Source of the DNA: Diaporthe sp. PMI_573
Lineage: Eukaryota; Ascomycota; Sordariomycetes; Diaporthales; Diaporthaceae
Reading direction: 5' to 3'
Assembly: GCA_021399435.1 (NCBI GenBank)
Contig: JAJTUP010000002.1
Span: forward strand, 3,534,001 to 3,598,000
DNA length: 64,000 nucleotides
Under the pieces are notes generated by a model. It ran no database searches, was not told where the DNA came from, and worked only from the letters and a program-made list of their open reading frames with translations. The translations under genes were made by a program, and so were the position numbers. Positions 10,094 through 19,651 of this stretch are shown here, piece after piece (position 1 is the first letter of the stretch; every line of letters starts with the position of its first letter).

Positions 10094-10926
10094 TCTAGCG
10101 GTGTCGTGGAACCAATGGAATGTGCAAGGCACAATCTAGTGAATCCGGGGCGTGACCAAGGTGAGGTCTGAGGGCAAAGGTGACGACGAGGGCGAGGGCG
10201 AGGGCTGAGACGAGAGTGTATGTGTGTATATGTGTGTATGTGAGAGTGTGTGCAAGCTACGGTGCGGTGCGTACATGCACAAGCAGCCGCCCGCAGTGGT
10301 TGAATCTCATCCGTCTTTCGGCTTGCCTGATTCGGTCGCCTCTGGCAATGTGACGGCCGGCCGTGACATGAAATCGACATATAGATCGAATGTGCCGCGC
10401 TGCGCCGAGGGGGGTTGTGGGGCACCGGATATATCATGGCGAGGGGAAACTGGGCTTGTTAAGCCGGCTCGCTGGCTCCTCGGCGGCCCTTGCATGCGTG
10501 GCAAGTCGGCACTCGCATCCCCTCAGGGGGCCCAGCCCACACCTGAGGTCGCCAATCCATCACCACAGCCGGGGTTGCCTTGCCGACAAGACGGCCGAGT
10601 TCGCCGAGTTCGGGGGGCGAGAGAAGGGGGGAGAGGGAGTCCGTCCCTTTGCAGTCTTCCTCGGGACCAGACCTCGGTCGAAACGGCTCCGAGGGCGTCA
10701 GACGCCTCATCGTCGAGCAATTGACCCATCAGCCATCTCTAACAAGCCGCCTAGACTGACTTGACTTGGCTAATTGACCGTCGCTTCCGTGGTGTGTGGC
10801 TTCGTTTGTGTCTGTGTTGGACTACTTGATCCGCGGATGAATGCGAACTTCGCCATTGCAACGACCAGCCAGCCCCCCCCCCACCGAAGCTGAGACCCTC
10901 CCTTCTCCGTCAGAGGTTCAAGGCAC
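10094..10926. promoter_or_regulatory. Divergent promoter between aldolase and dehydrogenase genes
   Basis: 833 bp separating divergently transcribed genes, so likely a shared regulatory region. Features seen: GAGGGC repeats near 10187-10205, a TGTG-rich stretch at about 10217-10252 and a C run (rc GTGGGG, one CreA-type match) near 10870. No gene recognised. Confidence 0.5.
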
Positions 10927-12297
10927 ATGACGATGGCATCCTCTAAACCCGCCGTGTCTTTCATTGGGCTTGGAGCCATGGGCTTCGGCCTGGCCACCAA
11001 CCTGGTGAAGAGGGGCTTTCCCGTCACTGGCTTCGACGTCTGGGCCCCGACCCTCGAGCGTTTCCGCCAGGCAGGAGGCAGCTCGGCAGCAACGCCAGCC
11101 GAGGCTGTCGCAGGAAAGTCGCTCTGCGTCGTCATGGTCGCAACAGCGCAGCAAGCCCAGGGCGTGCTCCTGGAAGGAGACGCACCTGCCGTACCCGCCC
11201 TGCCCCACGGGGCCACCCTGCTCATATGCTCCACCGTGCCTGCTGCCTTTGTCCAGGGCCTCGCAAGGCAGCTGGCCCGGCTGGGGAGGGATGACATCTC
11301 CCTTGTCGATTGCCCCGTCTCAGGAGGAGCCATAAGAGCGGCTGACGGCACCCTCTCCATCATGGCCGGCGCGACGGAGACGGCCATCAGCAAAGGCAGG
11401 GAGCTGCTGCAGGCCATGTCGGATCCCAAGAAGCTGTACCTCGTCGCCGGCCCCGACGGCATCGGGGCCGGCAGCAACCTGAAGATGTGCCACCAGGTCC
11501 TGGCCGCCGTCCAGATCCTGTCGGCGAGCGAGGCACTGGGGTTTGCGAGCCATCAGGGTCTGGACCTGAAGAAGGCATCTGATGAGATCCTCAAGTCGGA
11601 CGGGGCGAGCTGGATGTTCGAGAACAGACTCCCGCGGCTGCTGACCGCCGACTTTAAGCCCATCGCGAGCGCCGTCACCATCATCTTGAAGGACGCCGGT
11701 ATCATCACTTCCGAGGCCAGGCGGTACTCCTTCCCCACGCCCATGACGAGCGTGGCCGAGCAGGTCTACCTTACGGGCTTGAGCAGGGGATGGGGCGCCG
11801 ACGACGACGCAAGCATGTTGAGGCTCTACAGCGAAGGCGTGGGCAAGGTCGGGCCCATCAAGGGCCGGTCTCACACCGAAGACGAGAAGCTGAGGCTGGT
11901 GGTGAACCTACTCAGGGGTATACATCTGTGCTCGACCGCCGAGGCAATTGCGTTCGCCAGCCACGTCGGCCTGGATCTCGACCAGGTCTTCGATCTGTGC
12001 ACCAACGCGGCGGGAGGCAGCGCCATGTTGAATCTCCACGGGCCCGAGATGATCAAGGCCTTCCAAGGCGGCCGGGACCAGGTGGCCCGGGGCTGGGCTG
12101 CAGGACAAGGAGACGGCAGGGGGCTGGGGGCCATCCTCGAGGGATTGCAGGCGGCGGTAGACGAGGCTCAACTGCTGAAGATGCCGCTCTTCCTGGGCAA
12201 CCAAGCGCTGAACCTAATACGTCTTGCTCTGCAAGGCGGTTCCGGTGGTCAAGACGGGCTGGCAGCGGCAGCGGTGGCAAGGATGTGGGTTAGGTAA
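10927..12297 (+). CDS. 3-hydroxyisobutyrate/L-threonate dehydrogenase-like protein with duplicated C-terminal domain
   Basis: NAD(P)-dependent beta-hydroxyacid dehydrogenase, intronless, 456 aa. The N-terminal Rossmann part begins VSFIGLGAMGFGLATNLV; then come the substrate-binding DCPVSGGAIRA and the catalytic-lysine region GSNLKMCHQ. After the usual helical domain (to about residue 295) a second, related helical domain follows (RSHTEDEKLRLVVNLLRGIH to the end). In this copy the position matching the catalytic lysine is not lysine. Family members are normally about 300 aa. Plants have fusions of two such dehydrogenase units with a kinase and a class II aldolase, thought to handle threonate-type acids. 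Together with the divergent aldolase gene this points to oxidation of a C4 sugar acid such as threonate, by inference. Family firm, substrate not. Confidence 0.87.
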   Translation: MTMASSKPAVSFIGLGAMGFGLATNLVKRGFPVTGFDVWAPTLERFRQAGGSSAATPAEAVAGKSLCVVMVATAQQAQGVLLEGDAPAVPALPHGATLLICSTVPAAFVQGLARQLARLGRDDISLVDCPVSGGAIRAADGTLSIMAGATETAISKGRELLQAMSDPKKLYLVAGPDGIGAGSNLKMCHQVLAAVQILSASEALGFASHQGLDLKKASDEILKSDGASWMFENRLPRLLTADFKPIASAVTIILKDAGIITSEARRYSFPTPMTSVAEQVYLTGLSRGWGADDDASMLRLYSEGVGKVGPIKGRSHTEDEKLRLVVNLLRGIHLCSTAEAIAFASHVGLDLDQVFDLCTNAAGGSAMLNLHGPEMIKAFQGGRDQVARGWAAGQGDGRGLGAILEGLQAAVDEAQLLKMPLFLGNQALNLIRLALQGGSGGQDGLAAAAVARMWVR

Positions 12298-12921
12298 CGA
12301 ACAATTGGCAAGACAGGACGCTGGGTGTTGTTGATACAGGACACGAGCTTGGACGAGACTCGAGATTTAAATCGACCTTGGGCCCAGGTTCCACCACGTC
12401 AATTAATAGTTTTAGTCTTCTACACTAGTCGCAGCAATTCCGCACAGTACCTCTAGGATTAGGTAGGAACACGTCAGCTTCAGTCGACACAATGCCCATG
12501 CAGTAGGACCACAGCAGTGAAAAGAGAGGCAAGGAAAAAAAAGAGCGGAGAAGTAAGCAACGGTTCGTTCGTTCCTGCGAGATGCTAACTACGGCCGAGA
12601 ATACAGAAAATGAAGTGCAATGCAGCCTGGGAAAGATGGGAAAAGCAAGAAGGCGCTCCCTCGTAAAACCTGCACGACGGTATCATCAAAGCTCATCAAC
12701 CCGCGCCCTGTGACCCTCGCCAAAACATAAATTACATGCCGTCAAAGCCTTTTTCGTCCGTCCCCGTCCACCCTCTGCACCCTCGCGCTGCACCCTCGTC
12801 GAGCCGAGCCCCGGAGCACAGTCCATGGCGTCAGACCGCGTCCTTCTCACACAGTCCTTGAGGCAGAGCTCCGAGGTGCCGTCGTCACTTCCGGGACAAG
12901 CACAAGGTCATTACTAGTGCT
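12298..12921. other. Intergenic, convergent 3' ends
   Basis: Between the convergent dehydrogenase and Ish1-like genes. It should hold the 3' untranslated regions of both. No repeat or gene recognised. Confidence 0.5.
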
Positions 12922-14989
12922 TCAGAGCTCCTCCTTGACCTTATCCTTGGCCGCGCCGGCATTTTGCTTTGCGACGTCGGCACCGATGTTGAGTTGGCCT
13001 GCGAACCACTGCCAGGCTGCTTGCAGCGTCTCGCTGAGTTGGGCGAGGGCTGTTCCAGATGGGCTGCTTGTGCCGTAGCGGAAGTATGTCGAGTGCTTGC
13101 GGGCAAGCGCTCGCAATTCATTGATGTTCGATCCCTGAGGAGCAGGCTACGTAGTACAGTCAGTAAACTTCCAACATAGCCACGGTCAACGGTGGGTCAG
13201 ACGAAGGAGGATGACTCACAATTCCATAGCTGTCGAGGTAGCCCTTCAGATCGCTTTCACTCCAAGTATCGAATGCACTCTTCCTGACCGAATCCGTGGC
13301 CTGGGTGAGGTAGCTTGTAGCAGATGCATACGTGGAGCCTCCAGCAGACGAGGCAGAGGCGTAGGCAGACTGTGCAGCACTCACAAGCTCGTCGCGAGTA
13401 GCGCCGGACTTGTCTGCTGTCTTCTTGGCAGCAGCGTCTCCGTTGGCCTTCAGGTAATCTTTCAAGTTCTCAACCGAGAAGTCGTCGAAAGCCCAGGCAT
13501 TCCAGCCGGTGGATGCCTTGTGGTAGTTCTTGCGAACCAAGGCGCGGAGCTCGTCAGCCTTAGAGGCGTGCGGGACGGGGACACCACGAGCATCAAGGTA
13601 CGCCTTGAGACGGGTGTCCGACCAGGAGTCAATCGCGCTGTTGAAGGCGTCTTGGGCGGCCAGCGATGCGTCGTTGGTAGCCTTGGCGTACTGATTACCC
13701 GCCTGCGAGGTCGCAGCTCCGAATGCCGAAGCAGCAGTACCGGAGACGTTGTCGCCAAGGATGTCAGCACGGTTCTTGCGGACAAGAGCGCGGAGCTCAT
13801 TCAGCTTGGTTCCTTGAGGGACTGTGGCTCAAGTCAGAAGTGTTTGCATCGACACGAGGACCACCAATATACGCACCGGGAATTCCATTCTTGTCAGCGA
13901 ACTCCTTCAACTGAGACTCGCTCCATGAATCGATGAGCTTGTCGGTGAGCGTCGCATATGCAGCCTGGGCACTGGCACTGGCACTGGCAAGCTGCTCTTG
14001 CGACTTGAGGTAAGCCAAGCGAGAGTTGCGACGGACCGAGGCGATGAGCTTGTCACGCTGCACGGGACTATCAGATGTGTGTCCAAGGGGTCAACCGGGT
14101 CAGATGTGCCACTCACAGTGCTGGGCTGGGGAGCTGGGAAGCCATGGGTGTCAAGCCACTTTTTCAAATCGGATTCTGCAGTCATTAGATCCGCTGCACA
14201 AGAGCCTCTTGCTCCATACGAAGGAGGCGGGGAAAGGGAGGAGGGACTCACCGGTCCAAGTCTCGTAGAGCCAGTCGCCAGGATACGAAGCAGCCTCGCC
14301 GATCTTCTGAGCAATGGTCTCATAGTTGCTGCGGGCCTTTGACAGGATAGTATCCCGCTGGCGGGGCTGCGGTACTGTATGCTGTTAGCTGGCGGTACAG
14401 CTCTGCGAAGGGTGGGGATGTCGCCGAGGACTCACCAGGAATAGCATGATGATCGCAAAAGGCCTTGAGCTGGCTCTCTGTCCAGGTGTCCAAGATCCAA
14501 TCCTTGACATGGAAGTAGGCGTCCTGGGCCTTGTCTTCTGTCTCGTACCAAGAAGCTGCAACCTGTGCAACAAGAGTGTCCTTGCCTGACTTGGCAGAGT
14601 CCTGGACATCGACGCCCTTCTGCTGAAGATAGCCTGTCAACTTGTCGGTGTCCCAACTCTTGTAGGGGCTAACGGCGTAGGTGTCCCAGTTGGACTGTAT
14701 GAGCTTCTCAAGGTCCTTGCGGTCGGCCGGGGTGGGGTAGGGCACGTCATGGTCGGAGAGCCAACGCTCGAGCTCGGTCTCATGCCACTTGTTGTAAGCT
14801 GGGCGCAGGACAAAAGGGGTCAGCATCAGACGCGTGTGCCCGTCTCGATCAGAATGGGGAGTGGGAGAATGAGAACAAGTGAAAAGGGCGGTTACTGTAT
14901 TTACCGGCCTTGGAGAACCAGCTGTTACTGCTGGCAACAGCAGCGTCGGCCACGAGGGCGACGGAGATGAGGGCTTTGATGAGCCTCAT
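12922..14989 (-). CDS. Ish1/Msc1-repeat stress response protein
   Basis: Secretory-pathway or nuclear-envelope protein with repeated Ish1 domains, related to S. pombe Ish1 and yeast Msc1. Seven exons (14989-14905, 14798-14436, 14374-14252, 14175-14117, 14057-13877, 13821-13220, 13146-12922) join in phase to 545 aa. Residues 1-20 (MRLIKALISVALVADAAVAS) form a signal peptide. The Ish1 units recur as W(S/T)(E/D)S(Q/D)LK.(F/W/Y)... with a following G(I/F)P: WHETELERWL, WTESQLKAFC, WTESDLKKWL, WSESQLKEFA, WSDTRLKAYL and WSESDLKGYL are visible. Between units lie amphipathic alanine-rich stretches with RDKLIASVR-type segments. Most introns fall at or next to repeat ends, consistent with growth by exon duplication. 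S. pombe Ish1 is induced by starvation and osmotic stress; a similar role here is inferred. Confidence 0.88.
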
Positions 14990-16692
14990 GGCGTGGCTGG
15001 ATGGGTGGTTGTTTGTTTTCCGATGATGGGCAATACTCGAAAGTCAAGTCAAGGTGATACGTACGTCAAGGAGGAGGTGGTTGCGGATGTGAGAGGGGCA
15101 GGAGAAGTTGGCGAAGGTGGTGGGCAACTGAATAACGTAGCCAGCCTACTTGGCAAGTAGGTAGGCAGGGAGGAGAGCGTCAGTTTCGTCAGTGTGTCTG
15201 GCAAATAGCTGCGCGGGAGGGGAGGTGATGCGATGGCAACGCATGTACGTCACTTCTTTGTGATGTGGCTTGGGGGAGCCAGCCGATGCATGTGCAGGAA
15301 GGAGTGGATCAACAGACGCCCTACACAGTACAACGCAAGTACCCAGGGCTGCCAGGCTGAGCTCCTGTTACGGCTTTGCTTGTGCTCGCTCGCTCATGGA
15401 GGCAGGCGAGAGCAACCGCCAGCCAGCCAGACTGCAGGACACGGAATTGCAGGCAGGACGGTGCGTGGCACATGAACATGGATTCCTGAGGTGGAATACT
15501 TGCGGTGTCACCCTTGGCAACAGGTAGCCCAGGTACTCCGTACACCAGCTCAGACACAAAAAGTACACCTCCTCCTGTTGGCCTGCATTGGGTACTGGTA
15601 CTGCGGTTCAGCAATCATCCACCATGATCTCGATGGGCCGATGATGGGTGAGCTAGGTACGGCAGCAGGGGGTCCAAGGGACCTGACAGCATGTCGACGC
15701 GAACGGGATAGGACGCTTCGTTGGGTTTGTTTTTCATGCTGGTGACGTCAGATAACGGCGTCAGGAAGAAAATCGACAAAAAGCGTCATTGGATATCAAT
15801 TGTGCGTAATGGACAATAACAATTGCAACAACAGCAGAAAACTTGCCGTTACATTACATCACCGTGTCCTATTGGGGATGGGGTGGAAGAACTATGTACA
15901 GTGAAGGCCGTGGTGCGCCGGGGGGAATGCTCCGGTGATGTCATGCAGCTATGGTCTTAGCATCAGAGCTCGAGCTGTCGGGAGCTTGGGCCAGTTCGAC
16001 CCAGAACCGTGTCCATCACTGGCAAGGATGCCTCCAGACAAACGTCGCCAAGCTTCCAAAAGCATCAATTGACAGTGCTAAGGACAGGGCAGACTAAATA
16101 TCAATAAACTCCTGCGGGTTCTGGAAACGGACATTGCCAGAGCAGGCCGGAGCAATCTGTGAGAAATCGAAAACCTTAAAATGTATACCTAGTGTCGCTC
16201 GCTCGCCCGCCATGTAGGGCTGGGGCTGAGGCATTGCTACGGGTACCCAGGCAATCTCTGAAAACTGAGAGCCCTAACCCTTAACATAGGGCCTTGTGCC
16301 AGCCCCCCTCCCTTTACCATACCGGACCACAGGTTGCTGATGCCTGTCCCCGAGACTGTGGCTCCGGCTTTGGTTCTCTGCTCTGGTCATGCTTGTGAAC
16401 CACCACCTACATGCATTCAACCCACATGTCGGTCTGCAATGAGTTCTCCTATTACTGTGAATGAGTACTGCATACCTCGCCGTTCCCTGCGGCCTTCAAA
16501 GTGGACCTTGCTGCCTGGGTGAGTTTGGTGAGGGGGGCAGGCCTGCAAATACGGCTGGGCTGGCTGTTGGCCGTTTGACTCATTCATCTTTTGGCCTCAC
16601 TTGACTGCTGCGGCAACAGGTGGCACGCAGCAAGTGCACTCAAACCCACCTTCCAATCTCGCGTTTATGGTAGTAGCAATATCAGTCAATGA
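14990..16692. other. 1.7-kb intergenic region
   Basis: Divergent space between the Ish1-like gene and the tRNA ligase. I see no gene, RNA gene or conspicuous repeat, apart from short GTAGGTAG and CAGGTACTCCGTAC patches near 15155 and 15530. Confidence 0.5.
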
Positions 16693-19503
16693 ATGTCTCG
16701 TCTGTGCCGTTCCCGCCTTCCTCACAACGTCTTTGCAGCGCCGCCCAACGGCCTCACTTGTCGCCGTCTGAGTCTTTGTAGTCCTTGGTCCTCCAAAACC
16801 CCGGCGCATCGAAATCCATTTTCAGGCGCTGCATCGCTCACTTGTTCGTCTTCGTACGCCCCGCAACAACTTCAGTCTTTTCGCCTTAGACCTCACCTTC
16901 CTTCAACACCCTACTGCTCACGCCCCTCGTCGACATTTGGGAGACCACCAGCCTCTGAGATTTCGAGGCGTGGCTTTTCCTTTTCGCCCCTGCGCTGCAC
17001 CCCAAAACACCACCCCGCCTCCGCAGCCACCACCAACCAAGGCATGGAGCAACCGCTGCAGGATAAGGCTGCGGCTGTCTCGTCCGCGCCGGCCAGCACG
17101 GCTACCCCCTTCGCCGAGCAGAATCCAGAGGACGTCGCTCGGCTCTGTCGCTCTCTTGAGGATGCTGCCAAGGACAAGAAGAAGGCTGGCTTCAGCGCCA
17201 AGAAGAGCAAGTTCGCCGTCGCCGGTTCCCGCGACGGCCTGACCGTCGACTCGTGGAAGTTCCAAGAATACGACTACAAGAAGCGGGACCTGCCCACCTA
17301 CGCACGCGGCCTGTTCACCACCAGGACCCGCAACAACGTCCCCGAGGTTGCCATCCGCGGCTACGACAAGTTCTTCAACGTCGGCGAGGTCCACGAGACC
17401 CGCTGGGATGTCATTGAGACCCAGACCACCGGGCCCTACGAGCTCACCCTCAAGGAGAACGGCTGCATCATATTCATGAGCGGCCTGGAGGATGGTACCC
17501 TTCTTGTCTGCAGCAAACACTCCACTGGCGAACGCAGCGACGTTGATGTAAGCCATGCCGCAGCAGGCGAGCGGTGGGTTGACCGCCAGCTCCAAGCCCT
17601 GGGCAGGACCAAGGAGGACCTTGCCCGCGAGCTGAGGAGCCGGAACGTCACTGCCGTCGCCGAGCTGTGCGACGACGGTTTTGAGGAGCACATTCTCGCC
17701 TACGGCCCTGACAAGGCCGGCCTCTACCTGCACGGCATCAATGCCAACGTTCCCGCGTTCATGACGTACCCCGCCGCCCTGGTCCATCAGTTTGCCGACG
17801 GCTGGGGTTTCCGCAAGGTTGGTGTCCTCAGGATGGACACCATCACCGAGGTCAGGAAGTTCCTAGAGGAGTGCGCAGAAACCGGTGCGCATGAGGGCAG
17901 AGACGTCGAGGGCTTCGTCGTCCGCTGTAAGCGATCCTGGGATCCGTCCAAGGTGCAGCCCTTCGACTGGTTCTTCAAGTACAAGTTCGAGGAGCCCTAC
18001 TTGTTGTACCGCCAGTGGAGGGAGTGCACCAAGGCTTTGATCGGGGGCAAACCGCCCAGGTTCAAGAAGCATCGCGCCATCACCGAGGAGTATCTCTTGT
18101 TCGCGAAGAAGAGGCTTGCCGCCGACCCGAAGCTTGGCAAGCTCTACACCCAAAATCACGGCATCATCGCCCTCCGCAACGACTTCCTCGCCTTCAAGAA
18201 CATCGACGGTGGTGACGCGGCCAAGTTCGAGGAGCTCTACGGAGACGGCGGGCAACCCGAGGTCGAGCGGGACGTCATACTCGTTCCTATCGCGACCATC
18301 GGTTGCGGCAAAACGACGATTGCTGTCGGGCTCTCCAAGCTCTTTGATTTTGGACACGTCCAAAACGACAACATCACCGGCGCCAAGCGGCCCCCACGCT
18401 TTACCAAGATGGTACTCGAGCAGCTGGAAAGTCACACCGCCGTCACTGCCGACCGTAACAATGCCCAGAAACACGAGAGGAAGCAGATCCTCACAGACGT
18501 CAAGATGCAGCACGGCGATGCCCGCCTCGTGGCCTTGAATTTTGTGCATGAAAACATAGACAGGGTCCGCGAGATCACGCAGGGCCGCGTCTTTGCCCGC
18601 GGCGACAACCACCAGACCATCCAGGCTGCCACCGACCCTAACAAGGTCAAGGGCATCATGGAAGGGTTCCTGACCCGGCTCGAGCCTTTGGACAGCGATA
18701 GGGCACCGGACGACGGCTTTGACGCCGTCATCAATCTCAACCCTCTTGCATCGAGCCGAGAGAACCTGGAGACGGCGGTGAACGAGCTCCACCGTCTTTA
18801 CCCCAGGTTGATACAGAATATTCCCACGGCTGAGGAGATGGACCGTGTCATTCAAGAATCCATGGACGAGTACCGCCCTGATCTGCGACACACGATCCCC
18901 GATCGGAGAAAACCCGGCAAAGAAAACCAGAACGGCGCACAGGCCCAACCTCAGAAGAAAACGAAGAAGAAGCCCCTGGAGTACATGTCGATTGATGTGC
19001 CCGCCAAGGATATCAACTCCCTCCTCGAGAAGACCTTCAAGGAAGCCGGCTCCCAAAAGTCCCGCTTCTACAAGCTTCTGGGAGGCACCCGTCGAATCCA
19101 GCCCAAGTTCCACGTCACCTTAATGCACCGCGCAACTTCGAAAGACCACCCCGAGTTATGGGACCGGTACTCGAAGCTGCAGGCCGAGGCTGAGGCCAGC
19201 ACAGGCGTCTCTGACAGCGCACTGGGTGAGGTTGAGGTCGTACTGGAGCGTGTCGTCTACGACGGCAGTGTCATGGCCATCGTGGTCAGGGTTAACGACC
19301 CTGAGGACAAGTGGCACTGTGTCAACAAGGTTGCGCACCTGACGGTCGGTACTCGGGACAATAACATCAAGCCAAAAGAGAGCAATGACCTGCTGGCACG
19401 GTGGATATCTCAGGGAGCCAGTGAGCACTCCGAGATCGAGGACGTTGGGTTCGAGGGTCGACCGAGTGTCAAGGGTACCGTGAGAGCGGTCATGGCTAGA
19501 TAG
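16693..19503 (+). CDS. trl1: Fungal tRNA ligase Trl1 (ligase, kinase and cyclic phosphodiesterase)
   Basis: Trifunctional enzyme that joins tRNA halves after intron removal and the HAC1/hacA mRNA in the unfolded-protein response. Single exon; 936 codons from the first ATG. An internal ATG at 17044 (MEQPLQDK) gives 819 aa, matching yeast Trl1 (827 aa), so the 117-residue Arg/Ser/Pro-rich N-terminal part is either a targeting extension or untranslated leader. Counting from 17044: the adenylyltransferase domain has the nucleotidyl lysine in LTLKENG (about residue 137); the kinase domain has the P-loop ATIGCGKTT (about 417-425) and NDNI; the C-terminal 2H phosphodiesterase has HVTLMH (about 690) and HLTVGT (about 765). 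All three active sites look intact. Convergent with the trpD-type gene, 148 bp apart. Confidence 0.94.
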   Translation: MSRLCRSRLPHNVFAAPPNGLTCRRLSLCSPWSSKTPAHRNPFSGAASLTCSSSYAPQQLQSFRLRPHLPSTPYCSRPSSTFGRPPASEISRRGFSFSPLRCTPKHHPASAATTNQGMEQPLQDKAAAVSSAPASTATPFAEQNPEDVARLCRSLEDAAKDKKKAGFSAKKSKFAVAGSRDGLTVDSWKFQEYDYKKRDLPTYARGLFTTRTRNNVPEVAIRGYDKFFNVGEVHETRWDVIETQTTGPYELTLKENGCIIFMSGLEDGTLLVCSKHSTGERSDVDVSHAAAGERWVDRQLQALGRTKEDLARELRSRNVTAVAELCDDGFEEHILAYGPDKAGLYLHGINANVPAFMTYPAALVHQFADGWGFRKVGVLRMDTITEVRKFLEECAETGAHEGRDVEGFVVRCKRSWDPSKVQPFDWFFKYKFEEPYLLYRQWRECTKALIGGKPPRFKKHRAITEEYLLFAKKRLAADPKLGKLYTQNHGIIALRNDFLAFKNIDGGDAAKFEELYGDGGQPEVERDVILVPIATIGCGKTTIAVGLSKLFDFGHVQNDNITGAKRPPRFTKMVLEQLESHTAVTADRNNAQKHERKQILTDVKMQHGDARLVALNFVHENIDRVREITQGRVFARGDNHQTIQAATDPNKVKGIMEGFLTRLEPLDSDRAPDDGFDAVINLNPLASSRENLETAVNELHRLYPRLIQNIPTAEEMDRVIQESMDEYRPDLRHTIPDRRKPGKENQNGAQAQPQKKTKKKPLEYMSIDVPAKDINSLLEKTFKEAGSQKSRFYKLLGGTRRIQPKFHVTLMHRATSKDHPELWDRYSKLQAEAEASTGVSDSALGEVEVVLERVVYDGSVMAIVVRVNDPEDKWHCVNKVAHLTVGTRDNNIKPKESNDLLARWISQGASEHSEIEDVGFEGRPSVKGTVRAVMAR

Positions 19504-19651
19504 AAAGAAAACAAAAAGGCGCAGGCCGTTTGCCCCCAGGGAGGGGAGGGGCCCGCCCGGCGGGAAGGACACGAACCCTTGACGATCATCCATTGTCGCC
19601 AGCTGGCCGAGAAGCACATTTGAGTCTAAATGCATGTCTAGATAACAAAAT

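Noticed and set aside
17863..19113. 416-codon antisense frame inside the tRNA ligase gene
   Set aside because: It mirrors the ligase coding strand in a high-GC3 gene; such antisense frames arise from codon bias.
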